NCBI GenBank assembly: GCA_052118425.1
Contig: JBQKHF010000015.1
Source: Roseburia_C sp900315735
GTDB lineage: Bacteria > Bacillota > Clostridia > Lachnospirales > Lachnospiraceae
Strand: one strand, 5' to 3'
DNA length: 64,000 bases
Of this stretch, positions 14,158 through 23,199 are shown one piece after another. Below the pieces are notes generated by a model. It was not told where the DNA came from and did not search any database. It worked only from the letters and a program-made list of their open reading frames with translations. Position numbers and translations under genes: made by a program. Position 1 is the stretch's first letter. Every line of letters starts with the position of its first letter.

Positions 14158-16702
14158 AAATAATAATCAGGCTGTCATCCGTAAGATGGCAGTCCGTTCC
14201 ATAAGGAGCAACAGAAAGAAAAACAGCCTGTATTTTGTGGCAATCGTATTGGCGGTGCTGATGTTGTTTACAGTTTTGCAGACCGGTGCTACCTATATGC
14301 ATATGCAGTATGTCTGGCGGCTGCATTCCGTGGGAGAACTTTATGATGGAATTCTGATGGGCGGAGTAACAAAGGAACAGGAAGAAACAGTAAAAGCAGA
14401 TCCTGGTATTGAAGTGGTTGGAATTACAGAATTTATGCTTGGAAGCCTCGCTGGAAAAAATATTTCTATCATATATGAGGATGAAAATTACCGGGAGAAA
14501 ATGCATCAGCCAGGCGTTATCAAGCAGGAAGGAAGGTATCCTGAGACATCGGATGAAGTAATGGTTACAAAGACACTTTTAGAAAAGCGAAAGTCAGAAA
14601 ATCTGACCATTGGCGATACGCTCCTTTTAAGTTATCAGAAGAAAGATGGAACGCAGGTAGAAAAGCCCATGAAAATTACGGGTATCATAGATGACTATGA
14701 AGAAACTGCCAACTGTTTCGTGACGAAAGAGGTATTTGAACAGGCAGGTTACAGTCAGGCAGATTATGGCTGTGGCATTCTCTACTATCAATATCGTTTC
14801 TGGTTTGCGGCAGACCGGATAGAGAACCGGTTGAAAGAAGAATTAAATCTGGAACGGAAGCAGAACATTCAGACAACATGGGACTGCGATAAAGTAAGGG
14901 GAATTCTTCTTGGCATGATAGGAATCATTATGTTGACCTGTCTCAGCGCCTATTTACTGATTTACAATATCATGTATTTATCCATAGAAGATAATATCCG
15001 CTATTATGGGTTGCTGCGGGCTGTGGGAATGACAGAAAGCCAGATACACCGGCTGTTGTGGCAGAAGCAGATTATCTTAAGTGGAATTGGAATTCTGGTG
15101 GGAATAGTTTTAGGATTTCTGACGTCCTATCTTGTGATTCCCGGAACAATCCGGGTGCTGGGACTTCGCTCCGAAAAGATGGTTGTAACGATAAAACCGG
15201 AATTTCTGGTGCTGACGATTGCTATTATGGCAGTGACCGTCTATCTTGCCAGCCGTAAGCCGGTAAGAGTAGCAGAGCGTATTTCTGTCATGGAGGCACT
15301 GGGGTATCAGACTTCGAAGGTAGTCTATACCAGAAAGAAAAAACGAACCGGTAAAAATATTATTTACCGGCTGGCATGGCAGCAGCTTGGCAGGATGAAG
15401 AAGAAAACGATTCTTGTAATTCTCTCATTGTCAACCAGTCTGACCGTATTTTTATGTGTGATAACATTGGCTGGAAGTCAGAGCAAACGGACGGCGGAGC
15501 TGCAGTATATGGATGCTGATATGGAACTGACCAATAAGAGTATGGTGTCTGATACATCAGACTGGAAACAGCCTTTTGATGATGCCTTTTGTGACAAGCT
15601 CTTAAAAATAGATGGAGTAAAGGAAATCCACAAATTAAATTACAGTACAATTGTTGTGCCTTGGGAGCCGGATTTTTCGGATCAGTGGATGCGTGATTTC
15701 TATGACCAGTGGATGTATATAAAATATGATGACATCCGGGAAGAATATCAGCAAAATCCGGAAGATTTTATGGCACTGGTAGTTGGAATCGATGAAAAAA
15801 CATTTCATTATATCAATCAGCAGAATGAAACAGCCATTGATGAGAAGTCATTTTTGGCGGGTGAAAGCTGCCTTTTGTGTCAGCAATATATGGGATATAC
15901 CAATGCGGATGTCAAAAATAAGAAAATAAGTTTTTATTTTCCGGGTCAGGAAACGAAGAAATACAGTACATCTGTTGCGGGGCTGCAAAAGGATGACAGC
16001 CCATATCGGGGACCAAGCGAGGTGAGCCTGTCGGTGGCGGGAATACAGGAGGATGACAGTCCGTATCTTGGTCCGACTGCCATGGGACCGACGATTATGA
16101 TTCTGGTAAGCGATTCCTTTCTTAAGGATAAGGCAGAGAGTCTGTGGACCTATAAGGTATCTGTGATTTATGATGAGGAATACGACAAAACCACTGAAAA
16201 GAAAATCAAAGAGCTGATACAGGAATCTGAGGATGCACAGGATATTACCTGGAGCAGCAAGCTAAAGGGTATCAAAGAGCAGAAACCTGCGGAACAGAAG
16301 ATGTGGCAGCTTGGAATGGGAATTGCCATAGTTTTGGGATTTATCGGAGTGATGAATTATATCAATACAGAGCTTGGAAGTATATCCGGCAGAAGGCGGG
16401 AAATTGCAATATTAGAAAGCATTGGCATGACCGGAAAACAACAGCGCAGGCTGCTTTTGACAGAAGGGATGTATTATGCGGGAATTTCTCTTTTCTTAAC
16501 GGCAACGGTGGGACTTGGCATTGATGTGCTGCTGTTTCAGCGGATGAATTATCATAAGGTAGCATTTTCCATCCCTGTCATTCCGGTGGTTGTCATGATA
16601 GTGACACTGTTTGCATTGTGCATTTTAGTGCCGTTGGCAGCAGGCAGATTAATGGAAGGAGATGGCACACTCGTAGAGCGGATTCATCATGTGGGAGAGT
16701 AA
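14150..16702 (+). CDS. FtsX-like ABC transporter permease, two FtsX units
   Basis: The protein has 850 residues. It has one membrane helix near the N-terminus (about 27-47), an extracellular region, three helices (about 255-365), then a second helix-loop-three-helix set (one near 430, three in the last 130 residues). This duplicated FtsX layout suits exporters or sensors of envelope-active peptides. I chose the ATG at 14150 because AGGAAGGA lies 11 bases before it; it overlaps the ATPase gene by 8 bases. The second large loop contains a 20-residue duplication of a DDSPY..GP unit (bases about 15971-16085). Confidence 0.9.
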   Translation: MLKNNNQAVIRKMAVRSIRSNRKKNSLYFVAIVLAVLMLFTVLQTGATYMHMQYVWRLHSVGELYDGILMGGVTKEQEETVKADPGIEVVGITEFMLGSLAGKNISIIYEDENYREKMHQPGVIKQEGRYPETSDEVMVTKTLLEKRKSENLTIGDTLLLSYQKKDGTQVEKPMKITGIIDDYEETANCFVTKEVFEQAGYSQADYGCGILYYQYRFWFAADRIENRLKEELNLERKQNIQTTWDCDKVRGILLGMIGIIMLTCLSAYLLIYNIMYLSIEDNIRYYGLLRAVGMTESQIHRLLWQKQIILSGIGILVGIVLGFLTSYLVIPGTIRVLGLRSEKMVVTIKPEFLVLTIAIMAVTVYLASRKPVRVAERISVMEALGYQTSKVVYTRKKKRTGKNIIYRLAWQQLGRMKKKTILVILSLSTSLTVFLCVITLAGSQSKRTAELQYMDADMELTNKSMVSDTSDWKQPFDDAFCDKLLKIDGVKEIHKLNYSTIVVPWEPDFSDQWMRDFYDQWMYIKYDDIREEYQQNPEDFMALVVGIDEKTFHYINQQNETAIDEKSFLAGESCLLCQQYMGYTNADVKNKKISFYFPGQETKKYSTSVAGLQKDDSPYRGPSEVSLSVAGIQEDDSPYLGPTAMGPTIMILVSDSFLKDKAESLWTYKVSVIYDEEYDKTTEKKIKELIQESEDAQDITWSSKLKGIKEQKPAEQKMWQLGMGIAIVLGFIGVMNYINTELGSISGRRREIAILESIGMTGKQQRRLLLTEGMYYAGISLFLTATVGLGIDVLLFQRMNYHKVAFSIPVIPVVVMIVTLFALCILVPLAAGRLMEGDGTLVERIHHVGE

Positions 16703-16803
16703 AAAGTAACTTTTGCTGCAACCGTTTCTTTCATTATTACAATATATAAGTGTAAGGGAAATATCCCAAAACAAATGACGGCGCGGTCTGGGAGATTGGA
16801 AAC

Positions 16804-17322
16804 ATGAACAAACAATTACTGGAACATTACATTGAGGCATACGGAACGGACATCTATTCCTTTTGTATCCGGCTGACACAGAACCGGGAACTGGCAGAAG
16901 AACTCTATCAGGATACCTTTCTTGCAATGTGTGAGAAGGAGGGCTGGAAGGAAGAAGGAAATGTCAAAAGCTATCTGCTTGGAATTACCATAAAGCTCTG
17001 GCAGAACCGGAAGCGGAAATTTGCCTGGCGAAAGCGAATCGTAGCGGAGATTCCCTTATCGAAGGAACAGGGACTGGAAGCATTTTCGGCAGATGAAAAT
17101 TTAGAGCAGCATATGGTAAGCAAAGAAGAGCAGGAAGCCGTGTGGAAGGCTGTATACAAATTGCCGGAGCAGCTTCGCATCGTGATTCTTCTATATTATA
17201 TGGAGGATTTAAAAGTTGCCGAGATTGCAGAAAAGCTGTCCCTTTCTGCCAGTAATGTGAAAAGTAAGCTGATGCGTGCACGCAGATATCTGAAACAGGA
17301 ACTGGAGGATTTTATCATATGA
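16804..17322 (+). CDS. ECF-type RNA polymerase sigma factor
   Basis: The protein has 172 residues. Region 2 is at about 10-75, with AEELYQDTFLAM as the core-binding helix. Region 4 is at about 115-168, with LPEQLRIVILLYYMEDL and the recognition helix KLSLSASNVKSKLMRARRYL. There is no region 3, as expected for ECF factors. Its stop overlaps the ATG of the anti-sigma gene (ATGA). It follows the ABC permease by 101 bases, and an envelope-stress role shared with that operon is inference. Confidence 0.92.
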   Translation: MNKQLLEHYIEAYGTDIYSFCIRLTQNRELAEELYQDTFLAMCEKEGWKEEGNVKSYLLGITIKLWQNRKRKFAWRKRIVAEIPLSKEQGLEAFSADENLEQHMVSKEEQEAVWKAVYKLPEQLRIVILLYYMEDLKVAEIAEKLSLSASNVKSKLMRARRYLKQELEDFII

Positions 17323-18254
17323 AACCAACCTTAGATGATTTATTACACAACTCCCTTATAGCAACTGATATTCCCTCAGAGGAACTCAATCAGAGGGTTT
17401 TAAACCAGTCAACCCAAAAGGAGGTTGTACCTATGCGTAAGAAGGAAACGAAGAAGCCATGGAAAATGGCACAGACAGCAGCGGCTGTGGCACTTCTTGT
17501 TTTAGTCACCGGCTGTGGTGTATATGCGGCAGAGCGAATCCTTGCACAAAAGCAGATTGCAATCATTGATAACGAAACGGAATTTATGGAAAATACGAAA
17601 GAGACAACGATTCATTATGAAGAATTTTCGGGAGAAAATCTTGACTTTGCAGACAGCAAGGTGACCGACCGGACAGAGGAATTAATTCAAAATTCCGATT
17701 TTGTCGGAACTGTTACCGAAGGAACCAAGGATGATTTATGGAGCTTAAAAGCAGAAGAAAAGATTGATGGCAGAATAGAAGCAGGCTATGTCTATCCAAA
17801 ATTAAGCGATGCTTTTAAAGACCAGAATATTGGCATTGACCTTTCTTATATAGAAGCAAATTATCCAACACTCTGGAGTGAAAAAGCCTGTCAGCTTTGC
17901 TATGATTCCAAGGATGCAGACACTTTTTCCCAGGGAGCATTCTTTGCCAGTTATCGGAAGGGAGACAGTCAGGCGGTGTCCATTCAGTATGAAGTGTCGG
18001 ATACAGCAAATGAGGATGACTATATTTTTGCAGAAGCTTATGACAGTACCGGTACTTATACGACAGCGGATGGTGTGACACTGACCATTACTGGTGAAAC
18101 GGCAGACAACGGCTATGCGATTACTTATGCCCGGTTGATTACGGAATATGGAGATTTTATACTGACATTACGTGGTGACTTTTCAGAAGAAGAAAGCCAT
18201 GCGATTTATGACAGCTTAAATCTTTCTTCTATCTGTGAGACGACAAAGCAGTAA
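17319..18254 (+). CDS. Membrane anti-sigma-type protein
   Basis: The protein has 311 residues: a cytoplasmic N-terminus of about 48 residues, one membrane helix (about 50-72, containing LLVLVTGCGVYAA) and an outside domain of 240 residues. The topology and the ATGA overlap with the sigma gene indicate that it holds the sigma factor inactive and senses an outside signal. The C-terminal part (about 150-305) has the beta-rich look of DUF4367-type domains in Clostridia. The cysteine in VTGCGV could look like a lipobox but lies within the helix too far from the N-terminus. Confidence 0.82.
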   Translation: MKPTLDDLLHNSLIATDIPSEELNQRVLNQSTQKEVVPMRKKETKKPWKMAQTAAAVALLVLVTGCGVYAAERILAQKQIAIIDNETEFMENTKETTIHYEEFSGENLDFADSKVTDRTEELIQNSDFVGTVTEGTKDDLWSLKAEEKIDGRIEAGYVYPKLSDAFKDQNIGIDLSYIEANYPTLWSEKACQLCYDSKDADTFSQGAFFASYRKGDSQAVSIQYEVSDTANEDDYIFAEAYDSTGTYTTADGVTLTITGETADNGYAITYARLITEYGDFILTLRGDFSEEESHAIYDSLNLSSICETTKQ

Positions 18255-18261
18255 TAAGAGG

Positions 18262-18303
18262 TAACTACGAGAAACACACTTTGTGGGTTTCTCGCATAAA
18301 TAA
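18262..18303. repeat. Short stop-proximal hairpin repeat
   Basis: The sequence begins TAACTACGAGAAAC and ends TCGCATAAATAAA. GAGAAAC (18270-18276) pairs with GTTTCTC (18287-18293). The start and end match the large element at 243-370, and a terminator follows directly. Confidence 0.65.
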
Positions 18304-18336
18304 AAATGGTTCAGGAATTATCCTGAACCATTTTTG
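18303..18336 (+). terminator. Terminator of the sigma/anti-sigma operon
   Basis: AAATGGTTCAGGA pairs with TCCTGAACCATTT, followed by TT. The stem is nearly perfect and serves either strand; the tRNA-Leu gene on the minus strand ends just to its right. Confidence 0.85.
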
Positions 18337-18344
18337 GGTTGGAC

Positions 18345-18424
18345 TGCGGGCAACAGGACTTGAACCTGCACGGTCTCCCACTAGAACCTAAATCTAGCGC
18401 GTCTGCCAATTCCGCCATGCCCGC
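18345..18424 (-). tRNA. tRNA-Leu (TAG)
   Basis: Read on the minus strand, the acceptor stem is GCGGGCA/TGCCCGC. The anticodon stem-loop CTAGATTTAGGTTCTAG gives anticodon TAG. The D arm GGCGGAATTGGCAGAC and the extended variable arm are typical of tRNA-Leu. No CCA is encoded. Confidence 0.95.
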
Positions 18425-18473
18425 AAGACAAGAACTATAATAATATAGAAATACAGTTCATGTCAAGTGTAGA

Positions 18474-18728
18474 TTAACCCTGAAGACCCCGTGCCTGGCG
18501 GTCCATATCTTCCACTACAATGTCATAGATTTCACCAAGACTTGCGCAGTATTCTAAGACCTTCCAAGGCTCATTGGTGTGATAATGAATCTTAATCAGT
18601 TCTTCATCACCAACTGCCAGAAGACAGTCTCCTTTGAAATTTTCGGTAAAGTAATCATTAATAGCATCTTCGTCAAGATTTTCCCCTTCAATTAAAAGCT
18701 GGGTGTCATATCTGAATTCTAACATCAT
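18474..18728 (-). CDS. Small stand-alone EDD/DAK-like domain protein
   Basis: The protein has 84 residues. The segments LEFRYDTQLLIEG, GDCLLAVGDEELIKIHYHTN and PWKVLEYCASLGEIYDIVVEDM (the latter in parts, LEYCASLGEI and YDIVVEDM) match the middle domain of DAK2-family proteins such as FakA. In those proteins this region follows the kinase-like part. Here it stands alone, with neither the DhaL-like ATP-binding domain nor the DegV fatty-acid-binding partner nearby. AGAGAGG lies just before the paired ATGs; the second ATG (18725) is an equal candidate. Binding role unknown. Confidence 0.8.
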   Translation of the reverse strand: MMLEFRYDTQLLIEGENLDEDAINDYFTENFKGDCLLAVGDEELIKIHYHTNEPWKVLEYCASLGEIYDIVVEDMDRQARGLQG

Positions 18729-18870
18729 CGAATCCTCTCTTTCTGTCTGCTTCCTTTTTATCAGGAATGAATTTCAAACACAGTATAGCATAACGAGGTG
18801 AGAGAAGAAAGTATTTCATAAAGCAGCAGGACTTTGTTGAGACAGATTAACCAAGTAGAAAGTTTTAGAT

Positions 18871-18913
18871 TTCTTTAAGAACTGCCTAAGCAAAGATTAA
18901 TGTTCTTTAAGAA
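18871..18913 (+). promoter_or_regulatory. Paired palindromes upstream of dltA
   Basis: The 11-bp palindrome TTCTTTAAGAA occurs twice, at 18871-18881 and 18903-18913. The copies are 32 bases apart, about three helical turns, so they lie on one DNA face. They sit upstream of a -10-like TATAGT (18949-18954), about 70 bases before dltA. This fits an operator bound by a dimeric regulator. The regulator is unknown. Confidence 0.5.
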
Positions 18914-18984
18914 TTCGTAACTGTGATATTCTTGTGATTTTATTGTGCTATAGTTGTCCCTAGAAAAAGGAAAAGAGGGATGAT

Positions 18985-20523
18985 ATGGATATTTTAAAGA
19001 ACATCAGAGAAACTGCCCTGACACATCCGAAGCGGTGTGCAGTACGAAGCAGAGAACAGAGTTTAACTTATGAGGAGTTAGAAGAATATTCCAACCGGCT
19101 TGCAGTATGGATTGCAAAGAACAGCCAGGACCGTAAGCGGCCGGTTATTGTATATGGACATAAGAACCCGTATATGGTGGTATGCTTTCTTGCCTGCGCC
19201 AAGGCAGGAAGAGGTTATGTGCCACAGGACATTTGCATTCCGTTAAGCCGTGTGGATGAGACGGTATTAAGTGTAGAACCGGAACTGACCTTTGTGGTAG
19301 AAGGTGATTACCAGACAGAGACTGGAAGGGTAATTGGAAAAGATGAGATAGAAGAAATCATAAAACAGGAGACAAAAGAGACCGATATGCTGCAGCCTCT
19401 GAACAAAGATGAAGTATGGTATATCATATTTACGTCAGGAAGTACCGGAAAGCCAAAGGGCGTAGAGATTACAAGAGACTGCCTCAGCCACTATCTTGAC
19501 TGGTCGGTTCAGTTAGGCAGTACCATGAAAGAAAAGAGCGGTGCTCATTTTATGAATCAGGCACCATTTTCCTTTGATTTATCGGTAATGGATTTATATA
19601 CTTCCCTGGTCTGTGGCGGAACGCTTTATACCATGGATAAGAAGATGCAGAGTGACTACAGTGAAATGCTGGGCTTCTTGGAACAGTCAGAAATCGAAAT
19701 CTGGGTATCGACACCGTCCTTTGCGGATATGTGTCTGGCAGACCGGAATTTCTGCGGGGAAAAGATTAAAGCCTTAAAACTTTTCTTATTCTGTGGGGAA
19801 GTGCTTACCACAGCAACGGTAGAGAAGTTAAAGGAACGTTTCCCTAAGGCTGTCATTATCAATACCTATGGCCCGACAGAATCTACGGTAGCAGTCACGG
19901 ATGTGACCATAACAGAGAAATTATTGCAGGAAACTATTGCCCGGGGCAAATCCCTTCCGGTAGGCCATGAAAAGCCGGGCACTTATATCGAAATCTGGGA
20001 TAAAGCCGGGAAAGCATTACCGGAGGGCGAACAGGGAGAGATTGTTATTATTGGAGATACGGTAAGCAGTGGCTATTATAAGAGAGCGGATTTGACGAAA
20101 AAGGCATTTTTTCATTGTATCCGCGATGGAAAAGTTTATCGTGGTTATAAGACCGGAGATGCCGGATATTTAAAAGCCGGACAGCTTTATTATAATGGAA
20201 GAATTGATTTGCAGGTGAAGCTGCATGGCTATCGCATTGAAATTGAGGACATTGAAAATAACATTGTAAGGCTTCCGCAGATTGACCATGCAGTTGTGGT
20301 GCCGAATCTGGAAGAAGGAAAGGTAAAGAGCCTGACTGCATTTGTGACAGGAGCACAGATGGCAGGAAAGAAAGCATCCGAGATTTCAAGACAGGTAAAG
20401 AACGGTCTGAAGGAATTCCTTCCGGTTTATATGATTCCAAAGAAGATAAAATACATAGAAACCATGCCAATGAATAACCACGGCAAGGCAGACCGAAAAT
20501 ATCTTGGAGGTCTGGCAGAATGA
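18985..20523 (+). CDS. dltA: D-alanine--poly(phosphoribitol) ligase subunit 1 (D-alanyl carrier protein ligase)
   Basis: The protein has 512 residues, normal for DltA. Adenylation motifs are visible: IIFTSGSTGKPKGVEIT (near 150), YGPTEST (near 295), YKTGDAG (near 390) and the final lysine region NNHGKADRKYL. It activates D-alanine with ATP and loads it onto the DltC phosphopantetheine arm in the cytoplasm, the first step of teichoic acid D-alanylation. AAAAGAGGGATGAT precedes the start. Its stop overlaps dltB by 4 bases. Upstream palindromes suggest regulation. Confidence 0.95.
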   Translation: MDILKNIRETALTHPKRCAVRSREQSLTYEELEEYSNRLAVWIAKNSQDRKRPVIVYGHKNPYMVVCFLACAKAGRGYVPQDICIPLSRVDETVLSVEPELTFVVEGDYQTETGRVIGKDEIEEIIKQETKETDMLQPLNKDEVWYIIFTSGSTGKPKGVEITRDCLSHYLDWSVQLGSTMKEKSGAHFMNQAPFSFDLSVMDLYTSLVCGGTLYTMDKKMQSDYSEMLGFLEQSEIEIWVSTPSFADMCLADRNFCGEKIKALKLFLFCGEVLTTATVEKLKERFPKAVIINTYGPTESTVAVTDVTITEKLLQETIARGKSLPVGHEKPGTYIEIWDKAGKALPEGEQGEIVIIGDTVSSGYYKRADLTKKAFFHCIRDGKVYRGYKTGDAGYLKAGQLYYNGRIDLQVKLHGYRIEIEDIENNIVRLPQIDHAVVVPNLEEGKVKSLTAFVTGAQMAGKKASEISRQVKNGLKEFLPVYMIPKKIKYIETMPMNNHGKADRKYLGGLAE

Positions 20524-21674
20524 GTTTTTACAGTGGAGCACCATTCTTTGGCACATTGATTCTGTTATTGCTTTTGGCGTTAATTCTTGGCTGTATGGAA
20601 AAAAGCCTGCGATGGTACAACCTTATCATATCCGGTGTAATGGTTGTCTGTGTGTTGGGCGGAAATCTGACGGCACTTGTGTACTTCACAGGATATTTTC
20701 TGATTGAGTGGATACTGGTCAGAGGATATGGATACATAAGAAAGAAATATGGAAGAAAGGCAGTACTCTATCGCAGTTTTGTACTGTTTTCCATTCTGCC
20801 ACTTGCATTATGTAAACTATGCGACCTGCCATGGCTAAAGGAGATGAATCTTTTTCAGTTTACCGGAATTTCCTACCTTACCTTCCGGGTGGTGCAGATT
20901 ATCATTGAACTTTATGATGGCACCATAGAAGAAGTGAAATTTCTTGATTTTACGGCATTTTTAATCTTCTTTCCAACCTTCAGCTGCGGACCTATTGACC
21001 GGAGCAGAAGATTCTTAGAGGATTATCATAATGTGCCGGAAAGAAGAGAATATCTTGAGCGTTTTGGAACCGGTTTACAGAAGCTTATTTTAGGAGCAGC
21101 ATATAAATTTGTATTTGCGGACTTTTTCTATCAGATTATGAATCAGTTCATGAACCGGACCGCATGGGATATGGTCTGTTATGCATATAGTTATGGTTTT
21201 TATATGTTTTTCGACTTCGCAGGATACAGTCTGATGGCAGTGGGAACCGGCTATATGCTTGGCATCTGTGGGCCGGATAACTTTAAGAAACCCTTTATCA
21301 GCCGGGATATGAAAGAATTCTGGGCAAGATGGCATATTTCCCTGTCCGAATGGTTCCGGGATTTTGTCTTCTCCAGATTTATGATGCTCTCCATGCACAA
21401 AAAATGGTTTAAGAGCCGCTTAAACGGTGCGGCAGCAGGATTTCTTATCAATATGCTGGTGATGGGTGTGTGGCATGGACTGACAGTGCATTACATTTTA
21501 TACGGACTCTATCATGGCATATTGTTAGCGGTTACGGAAATCTATCAGAAGAAGTCAAAGTTCTATAAGAAATATAAGAAGAAAACCTGGTATGCACTGG
21601 CATCCTGGGGAATCACCTTAAATCTTGTGATGTTTGGTTTCCTGATTTTCTCAGGACATTTTATTACAATTTAG
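20520..21674 (+). CDS. dltB: D-alanyl transfer MBOAT protein DltB
   Basis: The protein has 384 residues with many membrane helices, as in membrane-bound O-acyltransferases. FFPTFSCGPIDRSRRFL and the catalytic-His region MGVWHGLTVHYILYGLYHG are diagnostic. It takes D-alanine from DltC and moves it across the membrane, with DltX and DltD, to teichoic acids. It starts by ATGA overlap with dltA. DltC follows after 86 bases with its own ribosome site. Confidence 0.95.
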   Translation: MSFYSGAPFFGTLILLLLLALILGCMEKSLRWYNLIISGVMVVCVLGGNLTALVYFTGYFLIEWILVRGYGYIRKKYGRKAVLYRSFVLFSILPLALCKLCDLPWLKEMNLFQFTGISYLTFRVVQIIIELYDGTIEEVKFLDFTAFLIFFPTFSCGPIDRSRRFLEDYHNVPERREYLERFGTGLQKLILGAAYKFVFADFFYQIMNQFMNRTAWDMVCYAYSYGFYMFFDFAGYSLMAVGTGYMLGICGPDNFKKPFISRDMKEFWARWHISLSEWFRDFVFSRFMMLSMHKKWFKSRLNGAAAGFLINMLVMGVWHGLTVHYILYGLYHGILLAVTEIYQKKSKFYKKYKKKTWYALASWGITLNLVMFGFLIFSGHFITI

Positions 21675-21760
21675 GTTATTCCAACTTATATATAGAAGAA
21701 AAATTTCAGATGCAGAATCGTTTGCAAAGAAAAATAGAAAGAGAAAAGGAGATTATAAAG

Positions 21761-22000
21761 ATGAAAGAAAAGATTTTGGATATTATTGAAAAAGTATGTG
21801 AGGATGACAGCGTCCGGGAAGACCTTACGATGAATCTTTTTGAAGAGGATTTACTGGATTCCTTAAGCTTTGTAGAACTTTTGGTGGATATTGAGGACAA
21901 CCTTGGTGTTGTGATTTCTCCATCGGAAGTAACGAGAGAGGATATGGATACGCCGGAGAAAATTATTGCACTGGTAGAAGCAAAAGCACAGGAGAAGTAA
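21761..22000 (+). CDS. dltC: D-alanyl carrier protein DltC
   Basis: The protein has 79 residues. The phosphopantetheine attachment serine is in DLLDSLSFVELL (near 36). I chose the ATG at 21761 because AAGGAGAT lies just before it and because carrier proteins of this family start MKEKILDIIEK; the frame is open to 21710 but lacks a ribosome site. It carries D-alanine as a thioester from DltA to DltB. dltD follows after two bases. Confidence 0.95.
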   Translation: MKEKILDIIEKVCEDDSVREDLTMNLFEEDLLDSLSFVELLVDIEDNLGVVISPSEVTREDMDTPEKIIALVEAKAQEK

Positions 22001-22002
22001 GC

Positions 22003-23199
22003 ATGAAAACGATAAAAGCATTTGCAGTTTCGCTGCTGTTATGCGCACTTACGATAGTGGGACTGCATTTATACAGCAGCAGAGGTTTTTCGGCAGAGGG
22101 AAAAGCAGGCACCTGGGTCAGTGATGCAAAATCCCAAAGCGGCAGTACATTAAAGAAGATGGCAGCCGATGAAAATGCAGTGCTGATATTCGGCTCTTCG
22201 GAGCTGCGGCATGGACAGGGCGGTGGATTCCATGGAGATACGATTTTTGATGGCGCGGATATGGATCCCATTTATGTAGGAAAAGCAGGGTATCAGAGCC
22301 TGACCCATGCCATTACACTGGGCGCGGTGGGCAGTCAGGCAGCCAATAAGAAGGCAGTATTAATCGTTTCGCCCCAGTGGTTTAAAGAAAATGGAGTAAA
22401 ATCCACGGCGTTTGAAGCTGCTTTTTCAGAAGAAGAATATATTGCATTGCTGGAAAATCCGGATATCAGTCAGGAAACCAAAGATTATATCAATGGCAGA
22501 CTGCAAAATATCATGGCAGATAATGAAACCATGTCAGAAAGAGTAAAAAAAGCCAGGGAATGGTATCAGCCGAAGGATGATAATACAGCAGAACAACTAG
22601 GCTGGCTGGAGCAGAAAAAAGCAGATTTTCATAAGGTACTGTTGGAAGAAAAGAATAATTATAAAGTGATGGCAGAGGCACTGATGGATGGAATCAGCAA
22701 TCATAGGAACAAGGAAAGTGGTGCAAAGCTGTCACAGGCTACCTGGGAGCAGCTTCGAAAGGAAGCTGAAACAGAAGGACATAAGCTTTCGGATGGCAAC
22801 AACTATGGCATGTTTGACAGCGTATATAAAGGAACGTACCAGACGCTGATTGCCAATGGAAAACATAAGAATCCGAAGTACACCTTAGATTCCATGGAAT
22901 TTTCGGATTTGGAATGTTTTCTGTCAATTTGCAGGGAGGAGGGAATCGAGCCTTTGGTAGTAATCCTTCCCTTTAACGGATACTGGTATGATTATACGGA
23001 GCTGACGGCAGAAGAGCGGAGCACATTTTATGAAAAGATAAGATGCATAGCAGAAGATTATGGTGTGCAGTGTGCCGATTTAAGTGGAAATGAATATACG
23101 GAGTATTACTTTGAGGATAATTCCCATCCAGCATTGAAAGGACTGGTAGATTTAAATGAAGCGATTTATGAATTTTATCGGAAAGATAAGACAGAATGA
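22003..23199 (+). CDS. dltD: D-alanyl transfer protein DltD
   Basis: The protein has 398 residues with one N-terminal membrane helix (about 4-22) and an extracellular SGNH-like esterase fold. The serine is in LIFGSSELRHGQ (near 66) and the Asp/His pair is in the C-terminal DNSHPALKGL. It transfers D-alanine to teichoic acid outside the membrane. CAGGAGAAGTAAGC precedes the ATG. Its 3' end overlaps the small dltX frame by 32 bases. Confidence 0.94.
   Translation: MKTIKAFAVSLLLCALTIVGLHLYSSRGFSAEGKAGTWVSDAKSQSGSTLKKMAADENAVLIFGSSELRHGQGGGFHGDTIFDGADMDPIYVGKAGYQSLTHAITLGAVGSQAANKKAVLIVSPQWFKENGVKSTAFEAAFSEEEYIALLENPDISQETKDYINGRLQNIMADNETMSERVKKAREWYQPKDDNTAEQLGWLEQKKADFHKVLLEEKNNYKVMAEALMDGISNHRNKESGAKLSQATWEQLRKEAETEGHKLSDGNNYGMFDSVYKGTYQTLIANGKHKNPKYTLDSMEFSDLECFLSICREEGIEPLVVILPFNGYWYDYTELTAEERSTFYEKIRCIAEDYGVQCADLSGNEYTEYYFEDNSHPALKGLVDLNEAIYEFYRKDKTE

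Noticed and set aside
16735..16803. A TGCAACCGTTT sequence as a self-regulated ECF promoter before the sigma factor gene
   Set aside because: It resembles ECF -35 elements, but no CGTC-like -10 stands at the needed distance, so I do not call it.
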